A DNA stretch of 64,000 bases from AP-15 sp963785565 (lineage in GTDB: Bacteria; Pseudomonadota; Alphaproteobacteria; ATCC43930; CGMCC-115725): positions 142,416 to 206,415 of the forward strand of contig CAWAVV010000015.1 of NCBI GenBank assembly GCA_963785565.1, read 5' to 3'. This document shows positions 27,631 through 36,526 of the stretch, one piece after another. A program made the translations under genes and the position numbers. Under the pieces are notes generated by a model. It was not told the origin of the DNA. It saw nothing but the letters and a program-made list of their open reading frames with translations, and did not search any database. Position 1 is the stretch's first letter; every line of letters begins with the position of its first letter.

Positions 27631-28506
27631 ATGGCCGAGCAGCGGCCGACCGGATCAGCGGCTCTGCCCGACCGCGAACGACCGGTCGAGTCGGAGCCGC
27701 GCCGCCGGCCGTTCGGTCCCATCGTCTCGCTCCTCCTGCATCTGCTGCCGTTGCTGCTGCTGCTCGATTGGCCGATGCATCCGCCCGCGGAGGTCGCACC
27801 GATCCCGGTGCAGCTGGTCTTTCAACCGCCGCCACCCCCTCCGCCAATACCGAAACCGGCGCCGAAGCCGCGGCCGGAAACACGGCGACCCCCCGGGCGT
27901 CTCGCGTCCGAAGATATGGGCGACACAAAGACCAAGGGGCAGGATCAGACGAAGAGCGAGGAGCCCAGCCCTAACAGGGAACCGCCTGCGAGAATGGAAT
28001 CCCAGTTCGAGGCGCCGCCGAAGATCGCTTCCATCGAACCGCCGCCGCTACTGCCCGCGCCGGCCGAAATCACGCCGCCGCAGCCGATCGACATGTTCGC
28101 GCCAAAGCCGTTGCCGAAGCCGGCGCCAGCCGTGCGTCAAGCGGTTGCCCGGGCGCCGCAGCGCGCGCATCTGATGCCGCGGTCGGCGCGATTTCCGGGG
28201 CCCTCTGCGACCCGGGACGAGTATCTCGCCTATGTCAACTCACTGATACTGCGGCACCTCGGCCTGCTGTCCCACTCGCTGGTCGCCGGAAGGCGGGGCG
28301 AGACGGCGATCCAAATCTTGGTGCTCGACGACGGCACGGTGGCGAGGCTGAGCGTGATGCAAAGCTCGGGGTATCACGACATCGACTTGACCGTCGAGGA
28401 GATGGTCCGTGCGACCGGCCGGTTTCCGCCTCTGCCCCAGTGGATTCAAGGACCGAGCGTCGGGCTGGTGTTCACACTCCCGTTCCCCGAAGGGCTCGAA
28501 GATTGA
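27631..28506 (+). CDS. TonB-family energy-transducing protein
   Basis: 291 residues from ATG 27631. Arg-rich start, one membrane span at about 30-46 (IVSLLLHLLPLLLLLD), then a long Pro-rich periplasmic spacer (PPPPPPPIPKPAPKPRPETR). A C-terminal TonB-like domain ends the protein (LILRHLGLLSHSLVAGRRGE, VLDDGTVARLSVMQSSGYHDIDLTVEEMV, FPPLPQ). Such proteins pass proton-motive force to outer-membrane receptors. The open frame extends back to GTG 27481, but it would then contain the ligA terminator, so the later start is preferred. No exbB/exbD or receptor gene is nearby. The stop overlaps the next TTG start. Confidence 0.72.
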   Translation: MAEQRPTGSAALPDRERPVESEPRRRPFGPIVSLLLHLLPLLLLLDWPMHPPAEVAPIPVQLVFQPPPPPPPIPKPAPKPRPETRRPPGRLASEDMGDTKTKGQDQTKSEEPSPNREPPARMESQFEAPPKIASIEPPPLLPAPAEITPPQPIDMFAPKPLPKPAPAVRQAVARAPQRAHLMPRSARFPGPSATRDEYLAYVNSLILRHLGLLSHSLVAGRRGETAIQILVLDDGTVARLSVMQSSGYHDIDLTVEEMVRATGRFPPLPQWIQGPSVGLVFTLPFPEGLED

Positions 28507-29855
28507 ACGAGCCACCGCGCACCCGCTCCCGAACCGAGCATCACCGCGCCCGCGGCGCGCTGATCCTGGCCGCGCGGATCGCACATCATTGGAGGCCGCA
28601 CCGGCCGCGCGGGCGCGGGCTTCTCGCTTTTCTCGGTCCCGGGCTGATCACCGGAGCCTCGGATGACGATCCGAGCGGCATCGCTACTTACTCGCAGGTC
28701 GGTGCGCAGTTCGGTTACAGCATGGCCTGGGTCATGCTGTTCACCTGGCCGCTGATGGCGGCGATTCAGGAAATCAGCGCTCGGATCGGCCGGGTTACCG
28801 GCGAGGGGATCGCGGGCAATATCCGCGAGCATTACCCGCGCTGGCTGCTGCTGGTCATCGTCGCGCTGCTGCTGGTCGCCAATATCATCAATCTCGGCGC
28901 CGATCTCGGCGCGATGGGTGCGGCACTCAAGCTTTTGCTGAGCGGTTCGGCGCAATTCTACGTTGTCGGGTTTGCCGTCGTCTGCGCGCTGCTCGAAGTT
29001 TTCTCGCGCTATGAAGAATATGTCCGGATCTTAAAGTGGACCGCGGTGTCGCTGTTTGCCTACGTCGCAACGGCTCTGGCGGTCGACGTGCCCTGGGGCA
29101 AGGTCGTCCTCAACACCCTGGTGCCGACCCTTATTTGGCGGACCGACTACCTCGTAGCGATCGTCGCCGTCCTCGGCACCACGATCACCCCGTATTGCTT
29201 CTTCTGGCAATCGTCAGAGGAGGCGGAGGACGAGCGCATCGATCCCGCCGCCCACCCGTTACGAGACGCGCCGGGCGAGGCGCCGGTCCAGATCAGGCGC
29301 ATCCGCGTCGACACCTATATCGGGATGGGGTTTTCCAACCTGATCAGCCTGTTCATCATCATCACCGCTGCGGCGACGTTGAACGCGCACGGGGTCACCG
29401 ACATCCAGACCTCGGCGCAGGCGGCCGAGGCGCTTCGGCCGATCGCGGGCGTCTTTACCTTTGCTGTGTTCGCCGCCGGCATCATCGGGATCGGACTGCT
29501 CGCCGTACCGGTGCTGGCCGGGTCGGCGGCTTATGCGCTGGGCGAGGCGCTCGGCTGGCCGACCGGACTGAGCCGGCTGCCGCGTGACGCCAAGGCGTTT
29601 TACGGCACGATCGCGGTCGCGACCCTGATCGGCATCCTGATCAATTTTGTCCACCTCGATCCGATCAAGGCGCTATTCTGGTCGGCGGTCGTCAACGGCG
29701 TCGTCGCGGTGCCGCTGATGGCGGTGATCATGGTGCTGTCCCGACAGCCCCGGGTGATGGGCTCGTTCGCCATATCGCGCCCGCTATGGGCGATGGGCTG
29801 GCTGACCACCGCGGTCATGGCGGTTGTGGTGGCTGCGATGTTCGCGACCTGGTGA
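28503..29855 (+). CDS. NRAMP-related divalent metal transporter
   Basis: 450 residues, about eleven membrane spans. The helix-1 motif is GPGLITGASDDDPSGIATYS, matching the NRAMP fold but with DPSG in place of DPGN. The helix-6 motif reads TTITPYCFFWQSSEE in place of the classical MPH stretch. This places it in a divergent NRAMP-related branch; manganese or magnesium are both possible and the sequence does not decide. The start is TTG 28503, overlapping the TonB-like gene's stop; the first ~35 residues are Arg-rich and cytoplasmic. Confidence 0.8.
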   Translation: MNEPPRTRSRTEHHRARGALILAARIAHHWRPHRPRGRGLLAFLGPGLITGASDDDPSGIATYSQVGAQFGYSMAWVMLFTWPLMAAIQEISARIGRVTGEGIAGNIREHYPRWLLLVIVALLLVANIINLGADLGAMGAALKLLLSGSAQFYVVGFAVVCALLEVFSRYEEYVRILKWTAVSLFAYVATALAVDVPWGKVVLNTLVPTLIWRTDYLVAIVAVLGTTITPYCFFWQSSEEAEDERIDPAAHPLRDAPGEAPVQIRRIRVDTYIGMGFSNLISLFIIITAAATLNAHGVTDIQTSAQAAEALRPIAGVFTFAVFAAGIIGIGLLAVPVLAGSAAYALGEALGWPTGLSRLPRDAKAFYGTIAVATLIGILINFVHLDPIKALFWSAVVNGVVAVPLMAVIMVLSRQPRVMGSFAISRPLWAMGWLTTAVMAVVVAAMFATW

Positions 29856-29864
29856 CGGCCGGGA

Positions 29865-30050
29865 TCAAAGGCTTTCCGGCTCGCGCAAGGCGGGGTCGTC
29901 GGGGGCGGGGTCATCAGGGGCGTCGTCGGCGTCGCCGGCCTTGCGCAATGCGGCGCGCTCCTGTTGCAGCTTGATCTTTTCTTCCTTCTTGGCCTTTTTG
30001 ACACGGTCGCGTTCGGCGCGTTCGAGCCGGTAGTTCGGTTTGCGCGGCAT
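29865..30050 (-). CDS. small highly charged conserved-type protein
   Basis: 61 residues (MPRKPNYRLERAERDRVKKA...). The first half is Lys/Arg-rich and probably one long helix; the second half is Asp/Pro-rich (DDAPDDPAPDDPALREP). Similar short MPRKP-[N/D]-Y-starting proteins occur in alphaproteobacteria, recalled from general knowledge only. Convergent with the NRAMP-like gene (10 bases) and divergent from the hydantoinase-like gene. Function unknown. Confidence 0.55.
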   Translation of the reverse strand: MPRKPNYRLERAERDRVKKAKKEEKIKLQQERAALRKAGDADDAPDDPAPDDPALREPESL

Positions 30051-30105
30051 CAGGCAAAGCTCCTATCGTCTCGCCGGAAGTCGGCGAGCAAACCAGGTAC
30101 GGACC

Positions 30106-31782
30106 GTGGCAGATCGAGTCGATCCGATTGTAGCGTCGGTCATTCGGCATCGCCTCCTGGCGATCGTCGAAGAGATGGGCGAGGCGATGCTGCGCACATC
30201 TTATTCGCAAATCCTCAATTCGAGCCGTGACTTTTCGACGGCCATCTGCGGCCTCGACGGCAGGCTGATCGCCCAGGCCGAGCACGTGCCGATCCATGTC
30301 GGCGCATTGCCCTATGCGGCGAGGGCGGTGACCGAGTTTTTTGTCGACGACATTCATCCGGGCGATGTCTTTCTACTCAACGATCCCTATCACGGCGGCA
30401 ACCACCTTCCCGACTTGACCGTCTTTGTGCCGGTGTTCGCCGGCGAGCGACCGCGTTTCTGGTCGATCAACCGCGCCCATCAGAGCGATATCGGCGGGGC
30501 GACGCACGGCGCCTACAACGCCGCCGCCACCGACATCTGGCAGGAGGGGATTCGTATCACCCCGTTGCGGCTTTATGATGGCGGCGAGCTGCGCCGTGAC
30601 GTCCTGGAGATGATCGCGACCAATGTGCGCCATCCCCGCGATTTCCGCGGCGATCTCGCGGCGATGATCGGCTCGGCCCATGTCGGCGAGCGGCGTCTGT
30701 TGGCATTGGCCGCCGAATTCGGCTGGCCGGTCGCCGATACCGCGATCGAGGCGGTGCTCGACGGCGCCGAACGCCAGACGCGGGCGGTCATCGCCCAATG
30801 GGAGGACGGCGTCTATCACGGCGAGGCCTTGCTCGACGACGATGGGCGCGGCAACGAGGACATCCATATCCGCGCGACGGTCGAAAAGCGCGGCAGCGAC
30901 CTGGTTATCGACCTGTCCGATTCGCATCCGGAAGTCACGAGCTTTGTCAATTCGTCGTACCCGAACATGTACTCGGCTGTGGTGGTGGCGCTGTCTTATC
31001 TGATTGATCCCGACACGCCGAAGAACGACGGCACGTTTCGCCCGATCACCGTCGTCGCCAAGCAGGGCACGGTGGTGTGGGCCAATCCGGGCATGCCGGT
31101 GACCCTCGCCACCAACCATTGCGGTCAGGAGATCATCGAGGCGATCGTCAAGGCATTGGCGCCGGCCTGTCCCGACCGGGCGATGGCGGGCTGGGGCCGC
31201 CGTTTTCGCATCGCGATTTAAGGCCGCGACCCGCGCGCCGCTGCACCCGGGAGCAATTCGTCGGGGGGCAAACCCTTTATCTGGCATTTCTTTCAGGCGC
31301 GGCCCGGTGGCGGCGCGTCACCGGCCGGCGACGGGTGGCCGGGGGCCGGCGAGTGGCAGGCCGCAGGCGGGATCAAGTTCGGTAGCCTTGAGGTGACCGA
31401 GGTGCGCTTTCCGCTGTTCTTTCGCCGCCACGAATTCCGCCCCGACTTCGGCGGGGCCGGCAAGTATCGCGGGGGGCCCGGCGGCATCGTCGAGATGGTC
31501 GTCGAGATCGCCGAGCCGGCCATCGCCAACACCGCCGGCGATGGCGTCCGCCACGGCGCGTGCGGCATCCTCGGCGGCGCCGATGGCCTGCCCCACCGCT
31601 ACACGCTCTATTCCGACGGCAAGCCGCCGCGCCCGATCAAGACCAAAGAAACCGGTCTCGAAATCCGCCCCGGCGACGTGCTGATCCTCGAATCCGGCGG
31701 TGGCGGCGGCTGGGGCCACCCCGCCGACCGTGACCCCGCAGCTATCGCCGCCGATCACGAAAACGCCTTCGTGACGAAGTAG
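30106..31782 (+). pseudogene. hydantoinase B/oxoprolinase family protein, interrupted by one in-frame stop
   Basis: From GTG 30106 (VADRVDPIVASVIRHRL) the frame reads as the HyuB family of ATP-dependent hydantoinase/oxoprolinase beta subunits: MGEAMLRTSYSQILNSSRDF, DPYHGGNHLPDLTVFVPVF, NRAHQSDIGGATHG. A TAA at 31219-31221 ends it at residue 371. The very same frame continues with family text (GKPFIWHFFQARPGGGAS, GSLEVTEVRFPLFFRRHEFR, GGGGGWGHPADR) to 31782. So a single nonsense codon splits an otherwise intact ~558-codon gene; an A-to-T or C-to-T change at a KGRDPR or QGRDPR site would explain it. No hyuA partner is adjacent. It may be a recent pseudogene or a base error. Confidence 0.75.
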
Positions 31783-32143
31783 CACGAGACTAAAGCAGGT
31801 TTTCGATTAGTTCGAACCGCGACCCTCGGTTTCTGGCTGCTACCGCAGGCTCGACCCGCGGGGAAGCAATCTTGGGCCGGTGCACCCTTATCCGGTCTGG
31901 ATCGCTTCGTCGCGCGAGACGCTCTCGCAATGACCGCCTGCCAATCCGGTCGAAATCTGCTCCAAGAATTGGGCTGGTGGTTTCCCACGTAGTCGCGTCA
32001 AAACACGCATTTTCGAGCGAACTTGTGGCACTGCGCGGAAAAATCGCCATATTTTGGTGATATCTATCGAGTTTCCGCTTGCCGCGATTGGTGAAGGCGG
32101 CTAGTCGCTTTGATGGTTGCGGATCGCGTGAGGGGACACGTGA
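31783..32143. other. intergenic stretch with REP-like element, AT-richer 3' end
   Basis: About 360 bases with no gene. It holds a REP-like palindrome at 31899-31934, then shifts to lower GC near 31980-32090 (TTTTCGAGCG, CATATTTTGGTGATATC) before the unknown membrane cassette. Confidence 0.5.
31899..31934. repeat. REP-like 'TCATTGCGAG' element
   Basis: Read on the minus strand it begins GTCATTGCGAGAGCG and ends CGAAGCGATCC. This is the familiar dispersed intergenic repeat whose other copy in this window is at 38199-38227. The two ends can pair into a hairpin. Confidence 0.55.
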
Positions 32144-32518
32144 TTGGATGATGATCGGCGCTTCCGGCTGATCTCACAGGCAATTGACGGTGTCCTAAAG
32201 CTAGGCCGCACCGTCGTCGTCGGTGGCGTCGTGGTGTGGGTCGCTTACTACCTGAAGGACGCGTTAATTGCCTTCGCTGGCAAGCACACGGATGCAAATC
32301 TAGTCTTCAGCGTGCTCGCGAACCTGCAAGCTGATCGGTGGTTTGCTTATTTGTTCGGTGTCGTAGGCGGTGGCTATGGTCTCGCGGAGCGGGGTCTCAA
32401 GCGGCGGACGACCAGACGGCTGACCGCCCGCACTGCGGAGTTGGAATTACGACTAGACCCGACCCGCACGTCGAGCCAGCTTACCCCCCGAGGAACAACT
32501 CGACGAGAGGACCGATAA
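32144..32518 (+). CDS. small membrane protein of unknown function
   Basis: 124 residues from TTG 32144, the only start available after the in-frame TGA at 32141; AGGGG lies about 8 bases upstream. A polar start is followed by a membrane span (about 23-45, VVVGGVVVWVAYYLKDALIAF), a second hydrophobic segment around WFAYLFGVVGGGYGL and a charged tail. The tail has a predicted helix (LTARTAELELRLDP) and ends SSQLTPRGTTRREDR. No family function is recognised. Its TAA overlaps the ATG of the next frame (TAATG). Base composition is lower in GC than the flanks, suggesting acquisition. Confidence 0.6.
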   Translation: MDDDRRFRLISQAIDGVLKLGRTVVVGGVVVWVAYYLKDALIAFAGKHTDANLVFSVLANLQADRWFAYLFGVVGGGYGLAERGLKRRTTRRLTARTAELELRLDPTRTSSQLTPRGTTRREDR

Positions 32519-33081
32519 TGTCTCAGGCACAATTGATGGGCGTAGTGTCAACGGCTGTATCTGTATTGGCGTTACTCGTAGCCGGCCGCCTTGTCTGGAC
32601 TTAGCGTGAGGATAATTTGCGAGATCATCTCTTCGCCTTGCGAGACGAAATGTTTATCTATGCCCTTGATGAGAAGATATTGGATACCGTCGCACATCAC
32701 AATCTCCGGCTGCTAATGAACCGGCTCATTCGCTATGCGCACCGGGTGTCCTTGGGCCGCGTGATCCTTCTCGACTTCAGCAGGCGCTGGCTTGGGCTAA
32801 GCCTGAATACACCTCAGGTTTATGCGGAATGGCTCGACGCAGTTGACCAGCTCCCTGCCGATCAGGCGCAGTGCCTCCGTGGCTTTCACGACAGAGCCAT
32901 GCTTCTGATGATGAAACACATGATGAGCGGATCTCCCTTGCTGTGGCTTGGGTCCGGCTTCGTATTCATCAAGCATTTCCTTTTTCATGTCCCTCGCATG
33001 GTCGTCGGAAGTATCGCCAATTCTCTCAGAGGTCATATCCGTCTTGACTTACTAGAAGCGGACGCATTGCGGTCGATGTGA
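32518..33081 (+). pseudogene. membrane-anchored protein of unknown function, split by in-frame amber codon
   Basis: From ATG 32518 the frame gives 28 residues forming one membrane span (SQAQLMGVVSTAVSVLALLV...), then TAG at 32602-32604. The same frame continues R-E-D-N-L-R-D-H-L-F-A-L-R-D-E-M-F and on to TGA 33079-33081, with helical text and another hydrophobic stretch (LLWLGSGFVFIKHFLFHV). A membrane helix directly followed by a charged LRDHLFALRDEMF helix looks like one 187-residue protein, so the amber codon probably breaks it. Alternatively two proteins are made, the second from TTG 32617 with GAGG 5 bases before. Translational coupling to the 124-residue gene is likely. Function unknown. 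Confidence 0.5.
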
Positions 33082-33289
33082 CAGGAAATGGATCACCGCC
33101 GTTGGAATGATGGGCAGTTCAATCCAATCTGGTAGACGATCCCTGGTTTGAAGGCCCTACGAACTGGTAACCGTAAAAAAGATGTGAGGGCTATTGAAAT
33201 CTCAGCCAAAATCATCTGGTTTTTGGATCCCGTATGGTCATCTTGACCAAATTCAACGTAGCAATTGATTTCAGTCATCGGTTGCATGA

Positions 33290-34600
33290 TTACTCCGCCG
33301 CTTGCGCCAGCGGGCGGATCGCGGCGCGGGATTGCATGTCGTAGGCGTCGCGCCAGCTGATCTTGGCGTCGGCGAGGAAGTCGCCGCTCCTAACGTTGGT
33401 ATAGACATCGGGGTTGTCGACGCCGGGCGGCACTACCTCGTCCTTATTGAAGGCGCGGGCGGCGCGCAGCAGGCGGCGGCGGGTGCGGGCGATCATGATG
33501 TCGCTCGGTCCCAAATTCTCGAAATCATGATCGGTGATCGGCCCCATGCTTTCGGTGACCGCCTGATCCTGCGCCTGGATCCCTGTTATGCCGGTGTAGA
33601 TCCCGCCGTTTTTCTGCGCCTCGCGGTCGATCAGCCAATCATTGCCCTCGACGCCGGCGAGACGCCAGCGGCCATACCAGTCGGTCGTGTTGGGCAAGAA
33701 ATCCATCGTCAGCTTGGAGCCGGGAAGCGTTCGGGTGTTGCTGAGCGCCGCCCGATCCGCCGGCAGCCCCTTCCACGAGACGCTGACGAACATCGTATGG
33801 CCGTCGTCCATCGGGACCCAGGCGCGGCTGTTGACCCGGTCGAACGCGCCCTGCGGCGTCTGCGTCCAGAACGGGAACAGGAAATTGGCAAAGCGCCAGT
33901 ACGTCTTGCCAGCCTCGCCCGGGCGATAGGCGGCGTACATCGTACCCCAATCGGTGTCGGTCACGTGGTATTCGGGGGCGCGGTTGGCGACCGTCCAGCG
34001 GATCAGATTGTCCGCCGGCACATTGGCCGGATCGACCGAGCCGGCATGCAGAAAGCCGAAATGCGAGGTGTCGATGTCGCCTTCGAGCGCCTGCAGCCAA
34101 TTGCATTCGCGCTGCGCGAAGGTGATCTGCAATTCGCTCTCGGGTAACAGCGAGGCCTCGATCCCGGGCAGTGGCGGCGCGTCGGCGCGCTCGCCCATGT
34201 AGACCCAGACGAGGCCGTTGCGCTCGGCCACCTTGTAGGCCTTGGCCTTGACCTTGTCCTTGTAGTCCTGCTTCGTGGGCGTGTTCGGCATATCGACGCA
34301 GTTTCCGGCTACATCGTATTTCCAGCCGTGATAGACGCAGCGAATGCCGTCTTCCTCGTTGCGGCCGAGGAACAAGGAGGCACATCGATGCGGGCAGCGG
34401 TGGTCCATGACCCCGACCCGGCCCGAGCTGTCGCGAAACGCGATCAGCCGCTCGCCCAGCAGCATTAGCCGCATCGGCGCGCCGTCGCGCTCCAGTTCCG
34501 ACGCCATCGCCGCCGGCAGCCAGTATTGCCGCATCATCTCGCCCATGGCCGTGCCAGGGCCGATCCGGACGAGATCCTCGCTGTCCTTCTGTTTGCTCAT
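33290..34600 (-). CDS. Rieske-type aromatic ring-hydroxylating oxygenase, large subunit
   Basis: 436 residues. The N-terminal Rieske [2Fe-2S] domain has C69-P-H71 and C88-V-Y-H91 (RCPHRCASL and CVYHGWKYD). The catalytic domain has the mononuclear iron triad region EGDIDTSHFGFLH (His180, His185, bridging Asp177). Overall pattern resembles the phthalate-dioxygenase/VanA-like group, single-component oxygenases that need a separate reductase; none is in view. ATG at 34598-34600; the frame is open upstream without homology. It lies 8 bases after the LigB-type gene, so the two form an operon for an aromatic or related substrate that the sequence does not name. Confidence 0.88.
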   Translation of the reverse strand: MSKQKDSEDLVRIGPGTAMGEMMRQYWLPAAMASELERDGAPMRLMLLGERLIAFRDSSGRVGVMDHRCPHRCASLFLGRNEEDGIRCVYHGWKYDVAGNCVDMPNTPTKQDYKDKVKAKAYKVAERNGLVWVYMGERADAPPLPGIEASLLPESELQITFAQRECNWLQALEGDIDTSHFGFLHAGSVDPANVPADNLIRWTVANRAPEYHVTDTDWGTMYAAYRPGEAGKTYWRFANFLFPFWTQTPQGAFDRVNSRAWVPMDDGHTMFVSVSWKGLPADRAALSNTRTLPGSKLTMDFLPNTTDWYGRWRLAGVEGNDWLIDREAQKNGGIYTGITGIQAQDQAVTESMGPITDHDFENLGPSDIMIARTRRRLLRAARAFNKDEVVPPGVDNPDVYTNVRSGDFLADAKISWRDAYDMQSRAAIRPLAQAAE

Positions 34601-34608
34601 TGTCGACC

Positions 34609-35595
34609 TCACTGGAAAACGGCGAAACCGAGCCCGGTGCCGGACCCGGCGGGCGTGCGGTAGCCAGGGACGTAATGCGACCAAGCCAGATCGAGATGCT
34701 CGACGGCGCCGCCGACCGCGATCCACATGCGGATCTCCGAGCTGCCGGAATTAAGCTTTTTGCGCGGCAATGATCGCAGCGCCTCGCCGTCCTTGCGGGC
34801 GAGGGCGTCTATGATGCCGCGGTCCAACTCCTCATCGACGACAAAATGGCTGAGCCCGCCCGAGCCGACGATGCCGATGCGGGCGTCGCCGGGCCAGCTC
34901 TCGACCGCCTCGCGGATCGCCCGGCCGAGATTGTAGCAGCGCCGCGGCGTCGGCTGGTTCGGCGGGTAATAGGTGTTGAGGAATATCGGCACGACCGGCA
35001 GGTCCTGACGTTCCATCAGCCGCTTGCGGACAAAGGCGTGGGCGTGGCCCTCACCGTGCCCGGGCGGCAGCCCGTTCGACGAGGCGATGTCGAATTCGCG
35101 GTCGATCAACTCCTCGATCAGGTGCAATGCCAAGGGCGCGTCGACCGGATAGTCGCGCGGCTCCTTCTCCTCGTAGTAGCGCGCGGTGGCCAGCCGCGAC
35201 CATTCCGGACCCTTGAAACTGGGCGATAGCGGGACGTTGCGGATCGTGTCGCCGTAATAGACCAGGATCGAAGGCAGGTGATCCTCGTAGAACAGCTCCT
35301 TCTGGTCGTCGCCAACGATGATCAGGGCGTCCAGCTCGGCGCGGCGAACGCTCTGCCTCAGATGCTCGACCGCCGCTTGGGCCTCGTCGTGGCGCGCGGC
35401 AAAGCGCTCCGGCGTCAATTCCGGCAGCGCTCTCGGGTCGGCGCGGGTCAGCAGTTCCTCGTAGGTCGCGGGGTCGCCCTCCTTGTCGAGAAAATCGCGG
35501 ACCCCGTCGCGGTCGATAAAGCTCGGCCAGTCCTTGGCCGGGGTATTCAGCATCGGGGTGTGCGATGTAGCGATCCCGAGGACGATTTTGGCCAT
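34609..35595 (-). CDS. LigB-type (class III) extradiol dioxygenase family protein
   Basis: 328 residues. It starts MAKIVLGIATSHTPMLNTPA, with the iron-ligand His12 context of protocatechuate 4,5-dioxygenase beta subunits. Then follow LIIVGDDQKELFYEDHLPS, GLPPGHGEGHAHAFV with the expected catalytic His region, IFLNTYYPPNQPTPRRCY and GIVGSGGLSHFVVDEELD. Class III enzymes use Fe(II) and O2 to cleave aromatic rings next to hydroxyls. No separate LigA-like alpha subunit is visible. An excellent ribosome site (AAGGAGGAACGGG) precedes the ATG. First gene of a two-gene operon with the Rieske oxygenase. Confidence 0.87.
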   Translation of the reverse strand: MAKIVLGIATSHTPMLNTPAKDWPSFIDRDGVRDFLDKEGDPATYEELLTRADPRALPELTPERFAARHDEAQAAVEHLRQSVRRAELDALIIVGDDQKELFYEDHLPSILVYYGDTIRNVPLSPSFKGPEWSRLATARYYEEKEPRDYPVDAPLALHLIEELIDREFDIASSNGLPPGHGEGHAHAFVRKRLMERQDLPVVPIFLNTYYPPNQPTPRRCYNLGRAIREAVESWPGDARIGIVGSGGLSHFVVDEELDRGIIDALARKDGEALRSLPRKKLNSGSSEIRMWIAVGGAVEHLDLAWSHYVPGYRTPAGSGTGLGFAVFQ

Positions 35596-35755
35596 CCCGT
35601 TCCTCCTTGCGCGTGTCGCGGGCGTGGTAAGGCGCGACAGCAGCGTATCGTCGAGCGCCCGAGCGCGTCAACCGGCGCAGGCATCGCCGCAACACTCTGG
35701 CCGATTGCCTCTCTACTGGTCGGGACAGAGGTGCTCGCCGACCACCACGCGCCAA

Positions 35756-35772
35756 TTCCCGTGAACCGGGAA
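35756..35772. repeat. TTCCCG/CGGGAA hairpin
   Basis: TTCCCG (35756-35761) and CGGGAA (35767-35772) with a five-base loop. Part of the CGGGAA-rich cluster between the dioxygenase operon and the IS. Confidence 0.55.
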
Positions 35773-35843
35773 AAATAACGGGAAACAGCGCTTCGGCGAC
35801 AAGGTGGACCAAAATATCGTTTCTGATCAATGTCTTGCTCCCT

Positions 35844-35912
35844 AATTCCCGTGAGTCATAACCGGGAATTTATTTGACCGAACCGGGAATTTATTTGGAG
35901 GAACCGGGAATT
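35844..35912. repeat. CGGGAATT hairpin plus three direct repeats
   Basis: AATTCCCG (35844-35851) pairs with CGGGAATT (35863-35870). AACCGGGAATTTATTTG occurs at 35860-35876 and again at 35881-35897, with a shorter third copy AACCGGGAATT at 35902-35912. Spacing of 21 bases resembles iterons or operator arrays, but no adjacent gene explains them. Confidence 0.7.
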
Positions 35913-36263
35913 CGCGGGAATTGGTTCGGCGACGTCATCGGGAGATGCTCGAGCATCCGCACGCGGACCGAGATATCGGGCTCGTCGTATCGAGGGATCG
36001 CCCATGCGCTGCCTCTTCTGTCGCGGGGAAGAGGCTAAATCAAAATCACGGCGATTTCGCGGTCCACGCGCATCTCGAAGCGTGCGGAGGTTGACTTTAT
36101 GGGCACTTCGTCATGTCACGGTGGTTGCCCTAGGTTCCCTCTTTCGCGGGAACGACGACGAAATCGGACATGGCACTGCATGCATGGTGAGGCCTTATGG
36201 CAGCGCCACCCCTCTGCTCACTGCAGCGGCGAGGGCCGGCGCCCATGGCGGAAATGGATCCCG

Positions 36264-36271
36264 GCCTGCGC
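36264..36271. repeat. target-site duplication, left
   Basis: GCCTGCGC, repeated exactly at 37670-37677 on the other side of the IS. Eight bases fits IS4-type elements. Confidence 0.85.
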
Positions 36272-36526
36272 GCATAGCTGTCCGGGATTTTGCGGCGAGA
36301 CGACGTGCACGGCAGACGGAGCCTAGATTTTGGGCCAAAATCGTGCTGCCAAACATGATTTTGAGGTCTGCCGTGCCGTTCAACCCTAGTGCATTTCACC
36401 GGTTGTTGAAACCGCTGGATCGCCGGGTGATGGCCGGCGCAGTTGCGGCGCATGCCGGCGAGCACGGTGTCGGCGTTGGCGACAACGCCTGGACCTGCGC
36501 GCCATCTGAAGGCATTGCTGTTTGCC

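Larger units (their letters stand above)
35596..36271. other. gene-free stretch rich in CGGGAA words and hairpins
   Basis: About 670 bases without a supported gene. It holds two CGGGAATT hairpins, three copies of a short direct repeat, a TTCCC...GGGAA hairpin at 36135-36152 and the left part of a REP palindrome that was split by an IS. A minus-strand reading at 35887-36003 (WAIPRYDEPDISVRVRMLEH...) looks faintly coding but has no recognised relative. Confidence 0.5.

Noticed and set aside
35844..35912. CRISPR array
   Set aside because: Only two full copies with a four-base gap and no spacer-sized intervals.
35887..36003. Minus-strand peptide WAIPRYDEPDISVRVRMLEH and onward
   Set aside because: Looks faintly coding but has no start, no RBS and no recognised relative; kept only as a note.
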